This document shows, piece after piece, positions 19,144-29,704 of a stretch of DNA of 64,000 nucleotides (its first letter is position 1; every line of letters starts with the position of its first letter). Origin of the DNA: Oscillospiraceae bacterium (GTDB taxonomy: Bacteria; Bacillota; Clostridia; Oscillospirales; Oscillospiraceae); the NCBI GenBank assembly GCA_015067465.1, contig SVMK01000001.1, positions 1 through 64,000 on the forward strand, read 5' to 3'. The notes below the pieces were generated by a model that saw nothing but the letters and a program-made list of their open reading frames with translations, was not told where the DNA came from and did no database searches. Made by a program: the position numbers and the translations under genes.

Positions 19144-21396
19144 TTGGCTGTGAAATATGCAAAAGTTGCTGTTTCGGAAGTTACCTTCTGGGTGGATCGC
19201 CCCTATAGCTATGCCGTCCCGGAGTCTATGGCCGATGCCGTACGCCCGGGCGTGCGTGTTACGGTGCCGTTTTCCCGCAGCAACCGAAAGGCGGAGGGCG
19301 TCGTGCTGGATGTTGCCGATGAGGGCGATTATGACGCGCCGAAGGCGATTATCTCCGTTTTGGACGAGGAACCCGTTTTAACAGACGAGCAGCTTCGGCT
19401 TGCTTTCTGGATGCGTGAGCGCTTTTTCTGCACGGTGTTTGAAGCGGTGAAGGCGATGCTGCCTGCGGGACTGTGGTTTCGCGGCGACGGCTCGCGCAAG
19501 GTTTCGGACAAACTGTGCGAGTGGGCGCGTTTGGAAATCAGCGGCGAGGAGGCTGCGGCGTTTGCCGCGCAGAAAGCCGCGCGAGCGAAGGCGCAAGCTG
19601 CGGTGCTGCGGCTGCTGTCCGCTGTCGGCGAAGCTTCGGTGAGCGATATCCGTGCGATGACGGGAGCGAGCCGCGCGAGCATTGCCGCACTGGAAGAGCA
19701 GGGCTATATCGGCTTTTTCCGCAAAGAAACCTTTCGAAGGCCGGCTTACCGCTGCGGCAGCGCGCTGGAAACGCTTCCGGAACTGACGCAGGAACAGAAA
19801 ATTGCGTTTGACGGTCTGCGCGAACTGGTGCAGCGTCGGGAGGCGGGCGGTGCCCTGCTTTACGGCGTGACAGGCAGCGGAAAAACGGCTGTGTATATCC
19901 ACCTGATCACCAATGTGCTTGCAGGTGGAAGAACGGCGCTGCTGCTTGTGCCGGAAATTGCCCTGACACCGCAGATGCTGGAGACGTTTTCTTCCTATTT
20001 CGGCGATAATATTGCTGTGCTCCATTCCTCGCTTTCCGCTGCGGAACGCTACGACGAATGGAAGCGCGTTCGCGCAGGCAAGGCAAAGCTTGTGATCGGA
20101 ACGCGCAGCGCGGTGTTTGCGCCGGCGGAGAATATCGGTCTGATTATCATCGACGAGGAACAGGAAACAACTTACAAGTCCGAAAATTCGCCGCGATATC
20201 ACGCGAAGGATGTTGCAAAATTCCGCTGCGCCGCTTCGGGGGCGCTGCTTGTTCTCGGTTCCGCCACGCCGGAAGTGTCCACACGCTATCTTGCCGAAAC
20301 AGGGCGCTATGCCATGTTTTCGCTGCCGACGCGCTACAACCGCATGGCGCTGCCGGAGGTTCGGATTGTGGACATGAAGCGGGAACTGCGCGCCGGAAAC
20401 GGCGGCAGCATCAGCGCATTTTTGCGCGATGAGCTGCAGAAGAATATCGACAGCGGCGAGCAGAGCATACTGTTTCTCAACCGACGCGGCACGGCGAAAC
20501 TGATCACCTGCGTTGACTGCGGCTACACGTTCAAATGCCCCAATTGTAGCGTGAATCTGACATATCATGCAGGAAACGGACGGCTTATGTGCCATGCCTG
20601 CGGCTATTCCAGCCGCCCTGCGAGCAGTTGTCCGGATTGCAGCGGAGAACTGAAATACACCGGCGACGGAACGGAAAAAATCGAATCGCAGCTCAGCGAA
20701 CTGTTTCCCGATGTTCCGGTTCTGCGCGTGGACACTGACACAGTGTCCGCTGCGGGCGGACACGATGCGCTTTTTTCCCGCTTCCGCTCGGAGCATATTC
20801 CCATCATGATCGGAACGCAAATGGTCACGAAGGGACTCAATTTTGAAAATGTGACGCTCGTTGGCGTGCTGCTTGCAGACCAGAGTCTGTACGCGGGCGA
20901 TTACCGTGCTGCGGAAAACTGTTTCTCGCTCATCACGCAGGTGATTGGGCGCAGCGGCAGACAAAAGCGGGCGGGACGCGCCGTGATCCAGACCTTCACA
21001 CCCGAAAATCAGGTGATACGCTTTGCTGCGCAGCAGGACTATGATGCGTTTTATCGGCGCGAGATCGAACTGCGCAGACTGCAGCACTGCCCGCCCTTTG
21101 TGCAGCTCATCACGCTGACGGTTGTAGGAACGGACGAATATCAGGTTTTGAAAAGCTGCGGACGCATCAAGCAGCTGCTTGAGCATGGCGTGCGCGATTT
21201 GCCGGGCACGGATGTGCTGGGACCTGCGCCTTATCCCACGGTGAAAATCGCGGGCCGCTACCGCTATAAGCTGACGCTGCGCAGCGCATCCGACGGCGCA
21301 GCGCGCGAACTGGTGGCGAAAACATTGATTTATTGCAACAAAGAACGGGAATTTCGCGGCGTATCCGTTTATGCCGACAGAAATCCGCTGGAATAA
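19144..21396 (+). CDS. priA: Primosomal protein N' (helicase)
   Basis: ALLYGVTGSGKTAVYIHLI, IIIDEEQETTYKSE, Cys zinc-binding motifs, QVIGRSGRQ. Confidence 0.97.
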   Translation: MAVKYAKVAVSEVTFWVDRPYSYAVPESMADAVRPGVRVTVPFSRSNRKAEGVVLDVADEGDYDAPKAIISVLDEEPVLTDEQLRLAFWMRERFFCTVFEAVKAMLPAGLWFRGDGSRKVSDKLCEWARLEISGEEAAAFAAQKAARAKAQAAVLRLLSAVGEASVSDIRAMTGASRASIAALEEQGYIGFFRKETFRRPAYRCGSALETLPELTQEQKIAFDGLRELVQRREAGGALLYGVTGSGKTAVYIHLITNVLAGGRTALLLVPEIALTPQMLETFSSYFGDNIAVLHSSLSAAERYDEWKRVRAGKAKLVIGTRSAVFAPAENIGLIIIDEEQETTYKSENSPRYHAKDVAKFRCAASGALLVLGSATPEVSTRYLAETGRYAMFSLPTRYNRMALPEVRIVDMKRELRAGNGGSISAFLRDELQKNIDSGEQSILFLNRRGTAKLITCVDCGYTFKCPNCSVNLTYHAGNGRLMCHACGYSSRPASSCPDCSGELKYTGDGTEKIESQLSELFPDVPVLRVDTDTVSAAGGHDALFSRFRSEHIPIMIGTQMVTKGLNFENVTLVGVLLADQSLYAGDYRAAENCFSLITQVIGRSGRQKRAGRAVIQTFTPENQVIRFAAQQDYDAFYRREIELRRLQHCPPFVQLITLTVVGTDEYQVLKSCGRIKQLLEHGVRDLPGTDVLGPAPYPTVKIAGRYRYKLTLRSASDGAARELVAKTLIYCNKEREFRGVSVYADRNPLE

Positions 21397-21415
21397 CGAA
21401 TGAGAGGTTAAGACT

Positions 21416-21934
21416 ATGGCACTCAGGAACATTATGGAAAAGGGCGAAGCCTGCCTTGCAAAGCACTGCCGTCCTGTTACGGAATTTAACGACAAACTGC
21501 ACACGCTGCTCAACGATATGGCCGAAACGCTGGACAAGGCAAACGGCGTGGGCCTTGCTGCGCCGCAGGTAGGCATTCTGCGCCGCGCGGTGCTTGTGCT
21601 GGAAACCAATGTTCCCGAGGGCGAAGAGGAATATATCATTGAGCTGATCAACCCTGAGATTATTTCCGCCGACGGCGAGCAGGAAGGCCCGGAAGGCTGC
21701 CTGAGCGTGCCCGGTGTGTTTGGCTGGGTAAAGCGTCCGGAGCGTGTGAAAGTGCGCGCACAAAACCGCTACGGTGAAACCTTTGAGGTTGAAGGCGAGG
21801 GCCTGACCGCCCGTGCATTCTGCCATGAGATCGACCATCTTGAGGGTGTTTTGTTTACGGAACAGGCCGATCATATTATGAGTGAGGAAGAACTGAACGA
21901 GTATTACGGATTTGATGGCGGTGACGAGGAATAA
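21416..21934 (+). CDS. def: Peptide deformylase
   Basis: GVGLAAPQVG, EGCLSVPG, FCHEIDHLEGVLF. Confidence 0.97.
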   Translation: MALRNIMEKGEACLAKHCRPVTEFNDKLHTLLNDMAETLDKANGVGLAAPQVGILRRAVLVLETNVPEGEEEYIIELINPEIISADGEQEGPEGCLSVPGVFGWVKRPERVKVRAQNRYGETFEVEGEGLTARAFCHEIDHLEGVLFTEQADHIMSEEELNEYYGFDGGDEE

Positions 21935-22854
21935 TGCGCATTGTTTTTATGGGCACGCCCGATTTTGCGGCGGCCTCGCTTCAAAAGCTGATTGATGAAA
22001 ACTACAACATCGTCGGCGTTTTCACTCAGCCGGACAAGCCGCGCGGACGCGGGATGGACATGGCGTTTTCCGAAGTGAAAACTCTGGCGCTGGAAAACGG
22101 ACTGACCGTTTATCAGCCGACCACGCTGCGCGACGGTGCGGCGCTTGCGCAGCTCAAAGCGCTGCAGCCGGATTTGATTGTTGTAGTGGCTTACGGAAAA
22201 ATTCTGCCTGCGGAGATTCTCAACCTGCCTCCGCTCGGCTGCATCAACGTTCACGGTTCGCTTTTGCCGAAATATCGCGGCAGTGCGCCGATCCAGTGGG
22301 CGGTTTTGAACGGCGACCGCACAACCGGCGTTTCCACCATGTATCTGGCCGAACGAATGGATGCGGGCGACGTGATTTTCAGTGCGGAAACCGAAATCGG
22401 CGAAAGGGAAACGAGCGGCGAGCTTTTTGACCGACTGATGGATATGGGCGCGCAGCTCCTACACAAAACGCTTTGTGCCATTGCCGAAGGCAGCGCACCG
22501 CGCACGCCGCAAAACGAGGCTGAGGCAACCTACACCACCATGCTCGATAAGAGTATGTGCCCCATTGATTGGACAAAATCCCCCCGTGAGATCGGAAAAT
22601 GGGTTTGCGGATTGCAGCCCTGGCCGGTGGCAACGGCGGAGATCGCCGGCGACACGTTCCGCATTTTCGAAGTGGAAGCAACCGAAAATCGCACCGGGCG
22701 CGCGCCGGGCAGCGTTGTTTCTGCCGGAAAAGCGGGCATTGAGATCGCCTGCGGCACCGGAGAAACCGTTTTGATCACGCAGCTGCAGGCTGCGGGAAAA
22801 AAGCGTATGCGCGCGGCGGATTATCTGCTCGGTCATCCGATCAGGGTGGACTGA
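21934..22854 (+). CDS. fmt: Methionyl-tRNA formyltransferase
   Basis: MRIVFMGTPDFAAASLQKL; NVHGSLLPKYRGSAPIQWAVLNGDRTTGVSTM. Confidence 0.97.
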   Translation: MRIVFMGTPDFAAASLQKLIDENYNIVGVFTQPDKPRGRGMDMAFSEVKTLALENGLTVYQPTTLRDGAALAQLKALQPDLIVVVAYGKILPAEILNLPPLGCINVHGSLLPKYRGSAPIQWAVLNGDRTTGVSTMYLAERMDAGDVIFSAETEIGERETSGELFDRLMDMGAQLLHKTLCAIAEGSAPRTPQNEAEATYTTMLDKSMCPIDWTKSPREIGKWVCGLQPWPVATAEIAGDTFRIFEVEATENRTGRAPGSVVSAGKAGIEIACGTGETVLITQLQAAGKKRMRAADYLLGHPIRVD

Positions 22855-22855
22855 G

Positions 22856-24175
22856 ATGGGAAGTGCAAGACTTGCTGCGCTGACGGCGCTGGAGAAATGT
22901 CGGCGTGCCGCAGCGTGGTCGGATGCGGTGCTCGGCAGCGTGATGGACGAGGCCGAACTTTCCGCGCGCGACCGTGGTTTGGCGGCGGCGCTGTGCTACG
23001 GTGTGCTGCAAAACCGGTTGCTTCTGGACCATGTTATCGGGCGTTTTTCCACCATGAAGCCGGCAAAGGTTGAGCCGAAGGTGCTCGATATTTTGCGCAT
23101 CTCCGCGTATCAGCTGGTATTTATGAATAAAATTCCGGCGTCCGCTGCGGTGAACGAGGCGGTTGCCCTTTGCAAAAAGCTGGGCTATGCGCGTGCGGCC
23201 GGCTTCGTTAACGCTGTGCTGCGCAAGATTGCATCCTGCGGTGATGCCCTTGAGATTGCGGCGCAGGATGCTGTGCAGCGCCTTTCGCTGCGCTGGAGCC
23301 ATCCGCAGGCGCTGGTTGAATATTTCATCGACCGTCTCGGCGAGGCGGAAACCGGGCAGCTTTTGCGCTGCCACAACGAAAGCGTGCCAATCACCGTGCA
23401 GGTGAACACCCTGAAAACCGACGCCGCGGCGCTGCGCGCCCGGCTTGCGGAAGAAGGGGTGGAAACGGGGGTGCACCCTTGCGTTCCGAATTGCCTGACG
23501 CTGCACGCCGCCGGCAACATTGCCGCGCTGAAAAGTTTTCGGGAAGGCCTGTTTTATGTGCAGGATGCCGCGGCGAAAATGTCGGTCCTGGCGGCGAAAC
23601 CGCAGGTGGGCGCGCGTGTGCTTGATTGCTGCGCTGCCCCCGGCGGCAAAAGCTTTGCCGCAGCGATCCTGACGCAAAACGGCGAAATTTTATCCTGCGA
23701 TCTGCATGAAAACAAGCTCAAGCGCATTCGGGAGAGCGCTGCCCGTCTGGGACTTGACGGAATCACCACCCGCGCGATGGATGCGCGCAGCTTTGACCCC
23801 GCGCTGGAGGCGCGCTTCGACTGCGTGATTGCCGATGTGCCCTGCAGCGGACTTGGCGTGATTCGCAAAAAGCCTGACATCCGCTATAAAAATATGGACG
23901 AATTTTCGGCGCTGCCGGAAATTCAGAGCGCCATTATTGAAAATGTCAGCCGCTATGTTGCACCCGGCGGTACGCTGCTGTATTCCACCTGCACGGTGCG
24001 CAGGGAGGAAAACGAGGACGTTGTAAGCCGCTTTCTTGCCGTGCACGGCGAATTTGCCGCAGAAGATTTTGCACCGGCAGCGGGGATTGCAAGCGAGGGC
24101 GGCATGCTGCAGCTTTGGCCGCACCGCCACGGCACGGACGGATTTTTTATCGCAAAGATGAGGAAAACCAAGTGA
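22856..24175 (+). CDS. rsmB: 16S rRNA (cytosine967-C5)-methyltransferase
   Basis: NusB-like N-term; VQDAAAKMSVLAAKPQVGARVLDCCAAPGGKSFAAA; DVPCSGLGVIRKKPDIRYK; YSTCTV. Confidence 0.96.
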   Translation: MGSARLAALTALEKCRRAAAWSDAVLGSVMDEAELSARDRGLAAALCYGVLQNRLLLDHVIGRFSTMKPAKVEPKVLDILRISAYQLVFMNKIPASAAVNEAVALCKKLGYARAAGFVNAVLRKIASCGDALEIAAQDAVQRLSLRWSHPQALVEYFIDRLGEAETGQLLRCHNESVPITVQVNTLKTDAAALRARLAEEGVETGVHPCVPNCLTLHAAGNIAALKSFREGLFYVQDAAAKMSVLAAKPQVGARVLDCCAAPGGKSFAAAILTQNGEILSCDLHENKLKRIRESAARLGLDGITTRAMDARSFDPALEARFDCVIADVPCSGLGVIRKKPDIRYKNMDEFSALPEIQSAIIENVSRYVAPGGTLLYSTCTVRREENEDVVSRFLAVHGEFAAEDFAPAAGIASEGGMLQLWPHRHGTDGFFIAKMRKTK

Positions 24176-25206
24176 TTGAACTCAAATCCATGTTCCCCGA
24201 AGAACTGGAAGCTTTTCTTGTTTCTCTCGGTGAACCGAAATTTCGGGCAAAACAGATATTCTCGTGGATGACCAAAGGCGCTGTGGGCTTTGGGGAGATG
24301 CGCAATATTCCCCAGGCGCTGCGCGATAAGCTTGCGCAGACGGCAACGGTGAATTCGCTCAAGCTGCTCAAAAAGCAGACAAGCGCAAGCGACGGAACGA
24401 CCAAGTATCTTTGGGAACTGCGCGACGGCAACGCGGTGGAAACGGTTGTGATGCGCTACGATCACGGAATGACCGTTTGCATTTCGTCGCAGGTAGGCTG
24501 CCGGCAGGGCTGCGCATTTTGTGCGTCCACCATCGGCGGCCTTGTAAGAAACCTGACTGCGGCGGAAATGCTCGACGAGGTGCTGTTTTCCCAGCTGGAT
24601 CAGGGCGGAAAGATCTCCAATATCGTCATTATGGGCATTGGTGAGCCGCTGGATAATTACGACGAGGTTCTGCGGTTTTTGCGCCTTGTCAACCTGCCGG
24701 AGGGGCTGAACATCGGCATGCGCCATATTGCGCTGTCCACCTGCGGCCTGACAGAGGGGATCGAGAAACTGGCGCGCGAAAATCTGCAGATTACGCTGGC
24801 GCTTTCGCTGCACGCCCCCGATGACGAAACACGCACGCGTCTCATGCCGGCCAACCGCGGCCGCGGCATTGCAGAGGTAATCCGTGCCTGCGAGAGCTAT
24901 TTTGCGGCAACCGGACGGCGCATTACCTTTGAATACGCCATGATTAACGGCGTAAACGATTCCCCCGCGCAGGCGGAGAAACTGGCGGAGCTTGCACGGC
25001 GGGTGAAAGCACACATCAATCTGATTCCGCTGAATCATGTTGAAGAACGGGAATTCGCCCCGTCTGCGCCGGAGCGCATGCGGGCATTTTGTAAGATCTT
25101 AACGGACCGGGGCGCCAACTTTACCATTCGCCGCTCGCTTGGCGGTGATGTGGACGCCTCCTGCGGCCAGCTTCGCAGAAAGCGTGAGCTGGAGAAGAGT
25201 GAGTGA
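24172..25206 (+). CDS. rlmN: 23S rRNA (adenine2503-C2)-methyltransferase (GTG start)
   Basis: CISSQVGCRQGCAFCAST radical SAM motif; GIGEPLDNYDEV; ALSLHAPDDETR. Confidence 0.97.
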   Translation: MIELKSMFPEELEAFLVSLGEPKFRAKQIFSWMTKGAVGFGEMRNIPQALRDKLAQTATVNSLKLLKKQTSASDGTTKYLWELRDGNAVETVVMRYDHGMTVCISSQVGCRQGCAFCASTIGGLVRNLTAAEMLDEVLFSQLDQGGKISNIVIMGIGEPLDNYDEVLRFLRLVNLPEGLNIGMRHIALSTCGLTEGIEKLARENLQITLALSLHAPDDETRTRLMPANRGRGIAEVIRACESYFAATGRRITFEYAMINGVNDSPAQAEKLAELARRVKAHINLIPLNHVEEREFAPSAPERMRAFCKILTDRGANFTIRRSLGGDVDASCGQLRRKRELEKSE

Positions 25207-25213
25207 GAATCGT

Positions 25214-25948
25214 ATGAAGTGTTTTGGAATTACCCACCGCGGTGCGGTCAGACAGGAAAATCAGGATATGTTCCGCGTTTTTGCGCCGGAAGGGCGCGAA
25301 ATCCTTGCCGCTGTGCTGTGCGACGGCATGGGTGGCGAGAAAGCGGGCAGCACGGCCAGCACCATCGCTGCGGACACGTTTATGTCCCATGCGGCAAACT
25401 CGCTCGACGAGCGTTCCAAGCCGGCTGATATGCACATGATTCTGACAGAAGCGGCGAACTATGCCAACATCAAAGTGTATGACCGTGCTTTTTCGGATTT
25501 TTCCTGCATGGGCATGGGTTCCACGCTTGTCGGTTTGCTGGTCAACGGCAAAAAGGCCTGCGTAGTTAACGTTGGCGACAGCCGCGCTTATTTGCTTACC
25601 AAGCGCAGCGTGGAGCAGATCACGCGCGACCATTCTCTTGTGGAGGATATGGTCAGCCGCGGAAAGATTACCCGCGCGGAAGCGCAGAACCACCCAAAGA
25701 AGAATATTATCACAAGAGCTGTGGGCGTGGAGGCCTCTGTGACATCCGATCTGTTTGATGTGCGATTCACACCGGGCAGCCGCATTATTCTCTGCTCGGA
25801 CGGACTGAGCAATCTGGTGTCCGGAGAAGAGATGCTCATTGTGTCCAATAATCATGCGGACGTACAGGAAGTCTGCGAGGCGCTGCTGGAGCTTGCGCTC
25901 AAGCGCGGCGCGCCCGACAATGTGACAGCCTTCATTGCGGAGCGCTGA
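25214..25948 (+). CDS. prpC: PP2C-family protein phosphatase (PrpC/Stp)
   Basis: THRGAVRQENQDMF; VLCDGMGGEKAG; VNVGDSRAYL; CSDGLSNLV; precedes prkC. Confidence 0.95.
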   Translation: MKCFGITHRGAVRQENQDMFRVFAPEGREILAAVLCDGMGGEKAGSTASTIAADTFMSHAANSLDERSKPADMHMILTEAANYANIKVYDRAFSDFSCMGMGSTLVGLLVNGKKACVVNVGDSRAYLLTKRSVEQITRDHSLVEDMVSRGKITRAEAQNHPKKNIITRAVGVEASVTSDLFDVRFTPGSRIILCSDGLSNLVSGEEMLIVSNNHADVQEVCEALLELALKRGAPDNVTAFIAER

Positions 25949-25961
25949 AAGGAGGCGGACT

Positions 25962-27791
25962 ATGGAACAACACAGTATGGACAGATATCTCGGTCAGATG
26001 CTCGACGGACGCTATGAGATCCTTGAAACCATCGGCGTTGGCGGCATGGCAGTTGTTTACAAAGCGCGCTGCCACCTTCTGAACCGTTATGTGGCAATCA
26101 AAATCCTGCGCGATGATATGGCTGCGGATGAAGAATTCCGTGCCCATTTTCAGAAAGAGGCGCAGGCTGTTGCCATGCTTTCCCACACAAATATCGTTTC
26201 TGTTTACGATGTAAGCCGCAGCCCGGAACTGAACTATATCGTTATGGAGCTGATTGAGGGCGTTACCCTCAAGCTGTATATGAAATCGCGCGGCAGACTC
26301 AAGATCAAAGAGGGCGTTCATTTCGCCGTTCAGATTGCGAGAGCGCTGTCGCATGCGCACAGCAAGGGCATCGTCCACCGCGACATCAAGCCCCAGAACA
26401 TGATGCTTTGCATGGACGGCTCAATCAAGGTTGCGGACTTTGGAATTGCGTATCTGGAATCAACGCAGGCCGTCGAACGCAGCACTGCCGTTGGCAGCGT
26501 GCATTATATTTCGCCCGAACAGGCGCGCGGTCAGGTTGTGGATGCCAGAACGGACATCTACTCTCTCGGCGTTGTGATGTATGAGATGTTCACGGGACGC
26601 TTGCCCTATGTGGGCGACAGCGCCGAAGCCGTTGCACTGCAGCATGTCAGCGCCGCGCCCGTGTCGCCCGATGTGGTGAATCCGGAACTGCCCGCGGAAC
26701 TGGCGCGTATCACGCTCAAGGCGATGAATGCGGACATTGACCAGCGCTATCAGAGCGTGGATGAGCTGCTGAAGGACCTGGAGGAATACCGCCTTTCGGC
26801 AACGGAGTCCATTGCAGCCGTGAAGCCTGCGCGTGCGCCTGAAAAGCCCGAACGCACCGCGCCGGCGGAGGGAGATGTGATGCCCATCAGCCGTTCGGGC
26901 GAACTGAGCAAGGAAAAATATATTCGTCGCCACCGCCGTGCAAACAAAGTGAGCCTGCTGACCGGCTTTGTGCTGGTGTTTGTGTTTGCAATCTGCGTTT
27001 TTATCACGCTTTGGAACTATTTCCTCAAGGATATTTTCGCCGACACCGTTCGCATCAATGTGCCGAATTTTGTTGGCAGCAATCGTGAGGACATCATCAA
27101 CAACAGGGAATTCCAGTCGATCTACAACTTCACCGTTGTTTACACGGTGGACCCCGAAACACCTGCGGACGTGATCATTTCGCAAACGCCGGCAAGCGGA
27201 CGCAGCGTGATGAAAGATGCTGCGGGAATTGATGTGGAGCTGAAAGTCAGCACCGGTATCCAGATGCTGCAGATTCCCAACGTGGTCAACAAGGAATTCC
27301 GCGATGCGCAGATGATGCTGCAGAAAGCCGGCTTCCTGGTGGAACTGGATTACAAGACTTCCGAAACGGTTACGCGTGACTATGTTATCGCAACAAATCC
27401 CGAAGCGGGCGACAGCATCCCGGCCGGAGCTACCGTGTATATGACGGTTTCCGGCGGCCCGAACATCGCCACGGTGGAAATGCCGAGCCTTGTGGGTCTG
27501 ACCCGCGCCGTTGCGGTGTCCCGCATTGAAAGCGCAAATCTTTCGCTGGGCACCATCACGTATGTGGACAGTGATGTTCCGGAAGGAACTGTTATCTGGC
27601 AGAGCACAAAGGCGTACACCGTTGTTGATGAGCATACCAAGATCTATCTTCAGGTTTCCTCCGGTCCGAAGGAAACCGAGCCGCCCGAGGAAAGCGCGGT
27701 GCCGGAAGAGGGCGACGCTGAGCCTGTTGCGCCTGACGTGCCGAGCGCAAATTCGCAGGTTGGCGAAGCCGATGCACCTGCGCAGGAATGA
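25962..27791 (+). CDS. prkC: Serine/threonine protein kinase with C-terminal PASTA repeats
   Basis: Kinase motifs IVHRDIKPQNMM, KVADFGIA; one TM; three PASTA-like repeats. Confidence 0.96.
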   Translation: MEQHSMDRYLGQMLDGRYEILETIGVGGMAVVYKARCHLLNRYVAIKILRDDMAADEEFRAHFQKEAQAVAMLSHTNIVSVYDVSRSPELNYIVMELIEGVTLKLYMKSRGRLKIKEGVHFAVQIARALSHAHSKGIVHRDIKPQNMMLCMDGSIKVADFGIAYLESTQAVERSTAVGSVHYISPEQARGQVVDARTDIYSLGVVMYEMFTGRLPYVGDSAEAVALQHVSAAPVSPDVVNPELPAELARITLKAMNADIDQRYQSVDELLKDLEEYRLSATESIAAVKPARAPEKPERTAPAEGDVMPISRSGELSKEKYIRRHRRANKVSLLTGFVLVFVFAICVFITLWNYFLKDIFADTVRINVPNFVGSNREDIINNREFQSIYNFTVVYTVDPETPADVIISQTPASGRSVMKDAAGIDVELKVSTGIQMLQIPNVVNKEFRDAQMMLQKAGFLVELDYKTSETVTRDYVIATNPEAGDSIPAGATVYMTVSGGPNIATVEMPSLVGLTRAVAVSRIESANLSLGTITYVDSDVPEGTVIWQSTKAYTVVDEHTKIYLQVSSGPKETEPPEESAVPEEGDAEPVAPDVPSANSQVGEADAPAQE

Positions 27792-27810
27792 AACGAAACG
27801 GAGAATTTGA

Positions 27811-28704
27811 ATGCCATCCGGAAAGATTATGAAGGCGCTGAGCGGATTTTACTATGTGGAATCCGCTCAGGGCACGATTGCCTGCCGCGCAAGAGGCAAA
27901 TTTCGCCGAGACGGTGTTTGCCCGATGGTGGGCGATGAGGTGAATTATGAGCCGGCGGGCAAGGACCAGGGCTATATTCTCGACATTCTCCCGCGGAAAA
28001 ACTATTTTATCCGCCCGATGGTTGCGAATGTGGATTACCTTGTGATCCTGACCGCAAACGTGAATCCGGTGACAGAGCCGTTTCTTGCCGACCGCGTTGC
28101 CGTGATTGCCGAGCATATGCACTGCGGTGTGATCATCTGCATCAACAAATGCGATCTGGACCGCGGCGATGCGCTGTATGCGGCTTTTTCCCGCGAAACG
28201 GGCTACCCCGTGCTCCGAACAAGCGCGGTGACGGGCGAGGGCATTGCGGAGCTGGTTTCGCTCATACGCGGAAAAACGGTTGCGTTTACCGGAAATTCCG
28301 GCGTGGGAAAATCCAGCCTGCTCAATGCCATTCGGCCCGAACTCGGCCTTGCCGTCGGCGAGGTGAGCGAGCGGCTCGGCCGTGGCAGACACACGACAAG
28401 ACATATTGAATTATTTGATATCGGCGGAACGCTGATTGCGGACACGCCGGGTTTTTCCTCATTTGATCTTACGCAGATGCAGCCGATCAAAAAGGAAGAA
28501 CTGCAGCACGATTTTCCGGAGTTTCGGCCTTACATCGGGCGCTGCCGCTTTGACGACTGCACCCACCAGAAAGAACCGGGCTGCGCGGTTACGCAGGCGC
28601 TGGGGGAAGGGCGCATTGCCCCTACCCGATATGAAAGCTACAAAAAGCTTTTTGAAATTTCCGCCCAGTATAAGCAATGGGAACATAAAGATACAGAATG
28701 GTAA
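27811..28704 (+). CDS. rsgA: Ribosome small subunit-dependent GTPase A
   Basis: TANVNPVTEPFLADRVAVIAE; FTGNSGVGKSSLLNAI; DTPGFSSFDL; DCTHQKEPGCAV. Confidence 0.97.
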   Translation: MPSGKIMKALSGFYYVESAQGTIACRARGKFRRDGVCPMVGDEVNYEPAGKDQGYILDILPRKNYFIRPMVANVDYLVILTANVNPVTEPFLADRVAVIAEHMHCGVIICINKCDLDRGDALYAAFSRETGYPVLRTSAVTGEGIAELVSLIRGKTVAFTGNSGVGKSSLLNAIRPELGLAVGEVSERLGRGRHTTRHIELFDIGGTLIADTPGFSSFDLTQMQPIKKEELQHDFPEFRPYIGRCRFDDCTHQKEPGCAVTQALGEGRIAPTRYESYKKLFEISAQYKQWEHKDTEW

Positions 28705-28710
28705 AAGGGT

Positions 28711-29658
28711 GTGGACAAGATGGCAAACACGGTTGTAATCGGTGTTGCGTTTGTGGATGTGAAAGGTTTTCCGAAAGGGGAATATATCCCGGAGGGGCGC
28801 AACCTCGGCTCGGTGAAGATCGTGCATGGCGGCGTGAGCAGAAATGTTGTTGAAAATTTTGCGAACGTGGGAATGCCGGTGTCGTTTGTCAGCCCGATGG
28901 AGGATTCTGCGATCGGCAGAGATGTGGAGCGAAGGCTGCTCAATGCCGGAGCCGACCTCAGCCACGCGGTTCCTGTGGATGACGACGGGCTGGGTATGTG
29001 GCTTGTGATTCTGGATGAAAACGGCGATCTTGCCGGCTCCATCTCCCGCATGCCGGATATCTCCGTTCTGGAAAACTATATTGCCATCCACGGCGAGGAC
29101 ATTGTTGCCGAGGCGGAAAACATCGTTTTGGAAATTGACCTCAACGAGCGCATCGCAGAGCGGATGCTGGACCTTGCCGAGCACTACGGCAAAAAGGTTT
29201 ATTCTCTGGTAGGCAACATGAGCGTGATATTGCAGCGCAAGGACCTGCTCAGCCGCACCGCTTGCTTCATCTGCAACGAGGTTGAGGCCGAAAAGCTTTT
29301 TGAAGAACCGCTGAGCAACCTGACGCCCGAGCAGATGTGCGATCGTCTGCCCACGCTGGCTGACGGCGCGGGACTCTCCGCCGTTGTTGTTACAATGGGA
29401 GCGGACGGCTCTGCGTATTACGACAGCGAAACCGGTTCGCGCGGCGTTTGTCCGGTGTATCCCACCGAAGTTGTGGATACCAGCGGTGCGGGAGATGCGT
29501 TTTTTTCCGGCACCATTATGGGGCTGACGCGTCGGTTGCCGCTGAGCGAAGCGGTGCGCTACGGCGCCCGACTTGCGGCGATGACCATCGCGAGCGACGA
29601 AAGCGCCTGCCCGGTTTGTCCTGATTTCTTCAACGAGCAGCTGTCGCTCTTTTCCTGA
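28711..29658 (+). CDS. PfkB-family carbohydrate (sugar/nucleoside) kinase
   Basis: GGVSRNVVENFANVGMPVSFVSPM; VDTSGAGDAFFSGTIMGL. Confidence 0.9.
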   Translation: MDKMANTVVIGVAFVDVKGFPKGEYIPEGRNLGSVKIVHGGVSRNVVENFANVGMPVSFVSPMEDSAIGRDVERRLLNAGADLSHAVPVDDDGLGMWLVILDENGDLAGSISRMPDISVLENYIAIHGEDIVAEAENIVLEIDLNERIAERMLDLAEHYGKKVYSLVGNMSVILQRKDLLSRTACFICNEVEAEKLFEEPLSNLTPEQMCDRLPTLADGAGLSAVVVTMGADGSAYYDSETGSRGVCPVYPTEVVDTSGAGDAFFSGTIMGLTRRLPLSEAVRYGARLAAMTIASDESACPVCPDFFNEQLSLFS

Positions 29659-29704
29659 CGAAAACAATGCGAATATGTCAAACTGCCGTTCTCCGGAGCA
29701 TAGT

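Noticed and set aside
19378-21651. 757-aa minus-strand ORF opposite priA
   Set aside because: Codon-bias shadow ORF; the + strand is unambiguous PriA and Def
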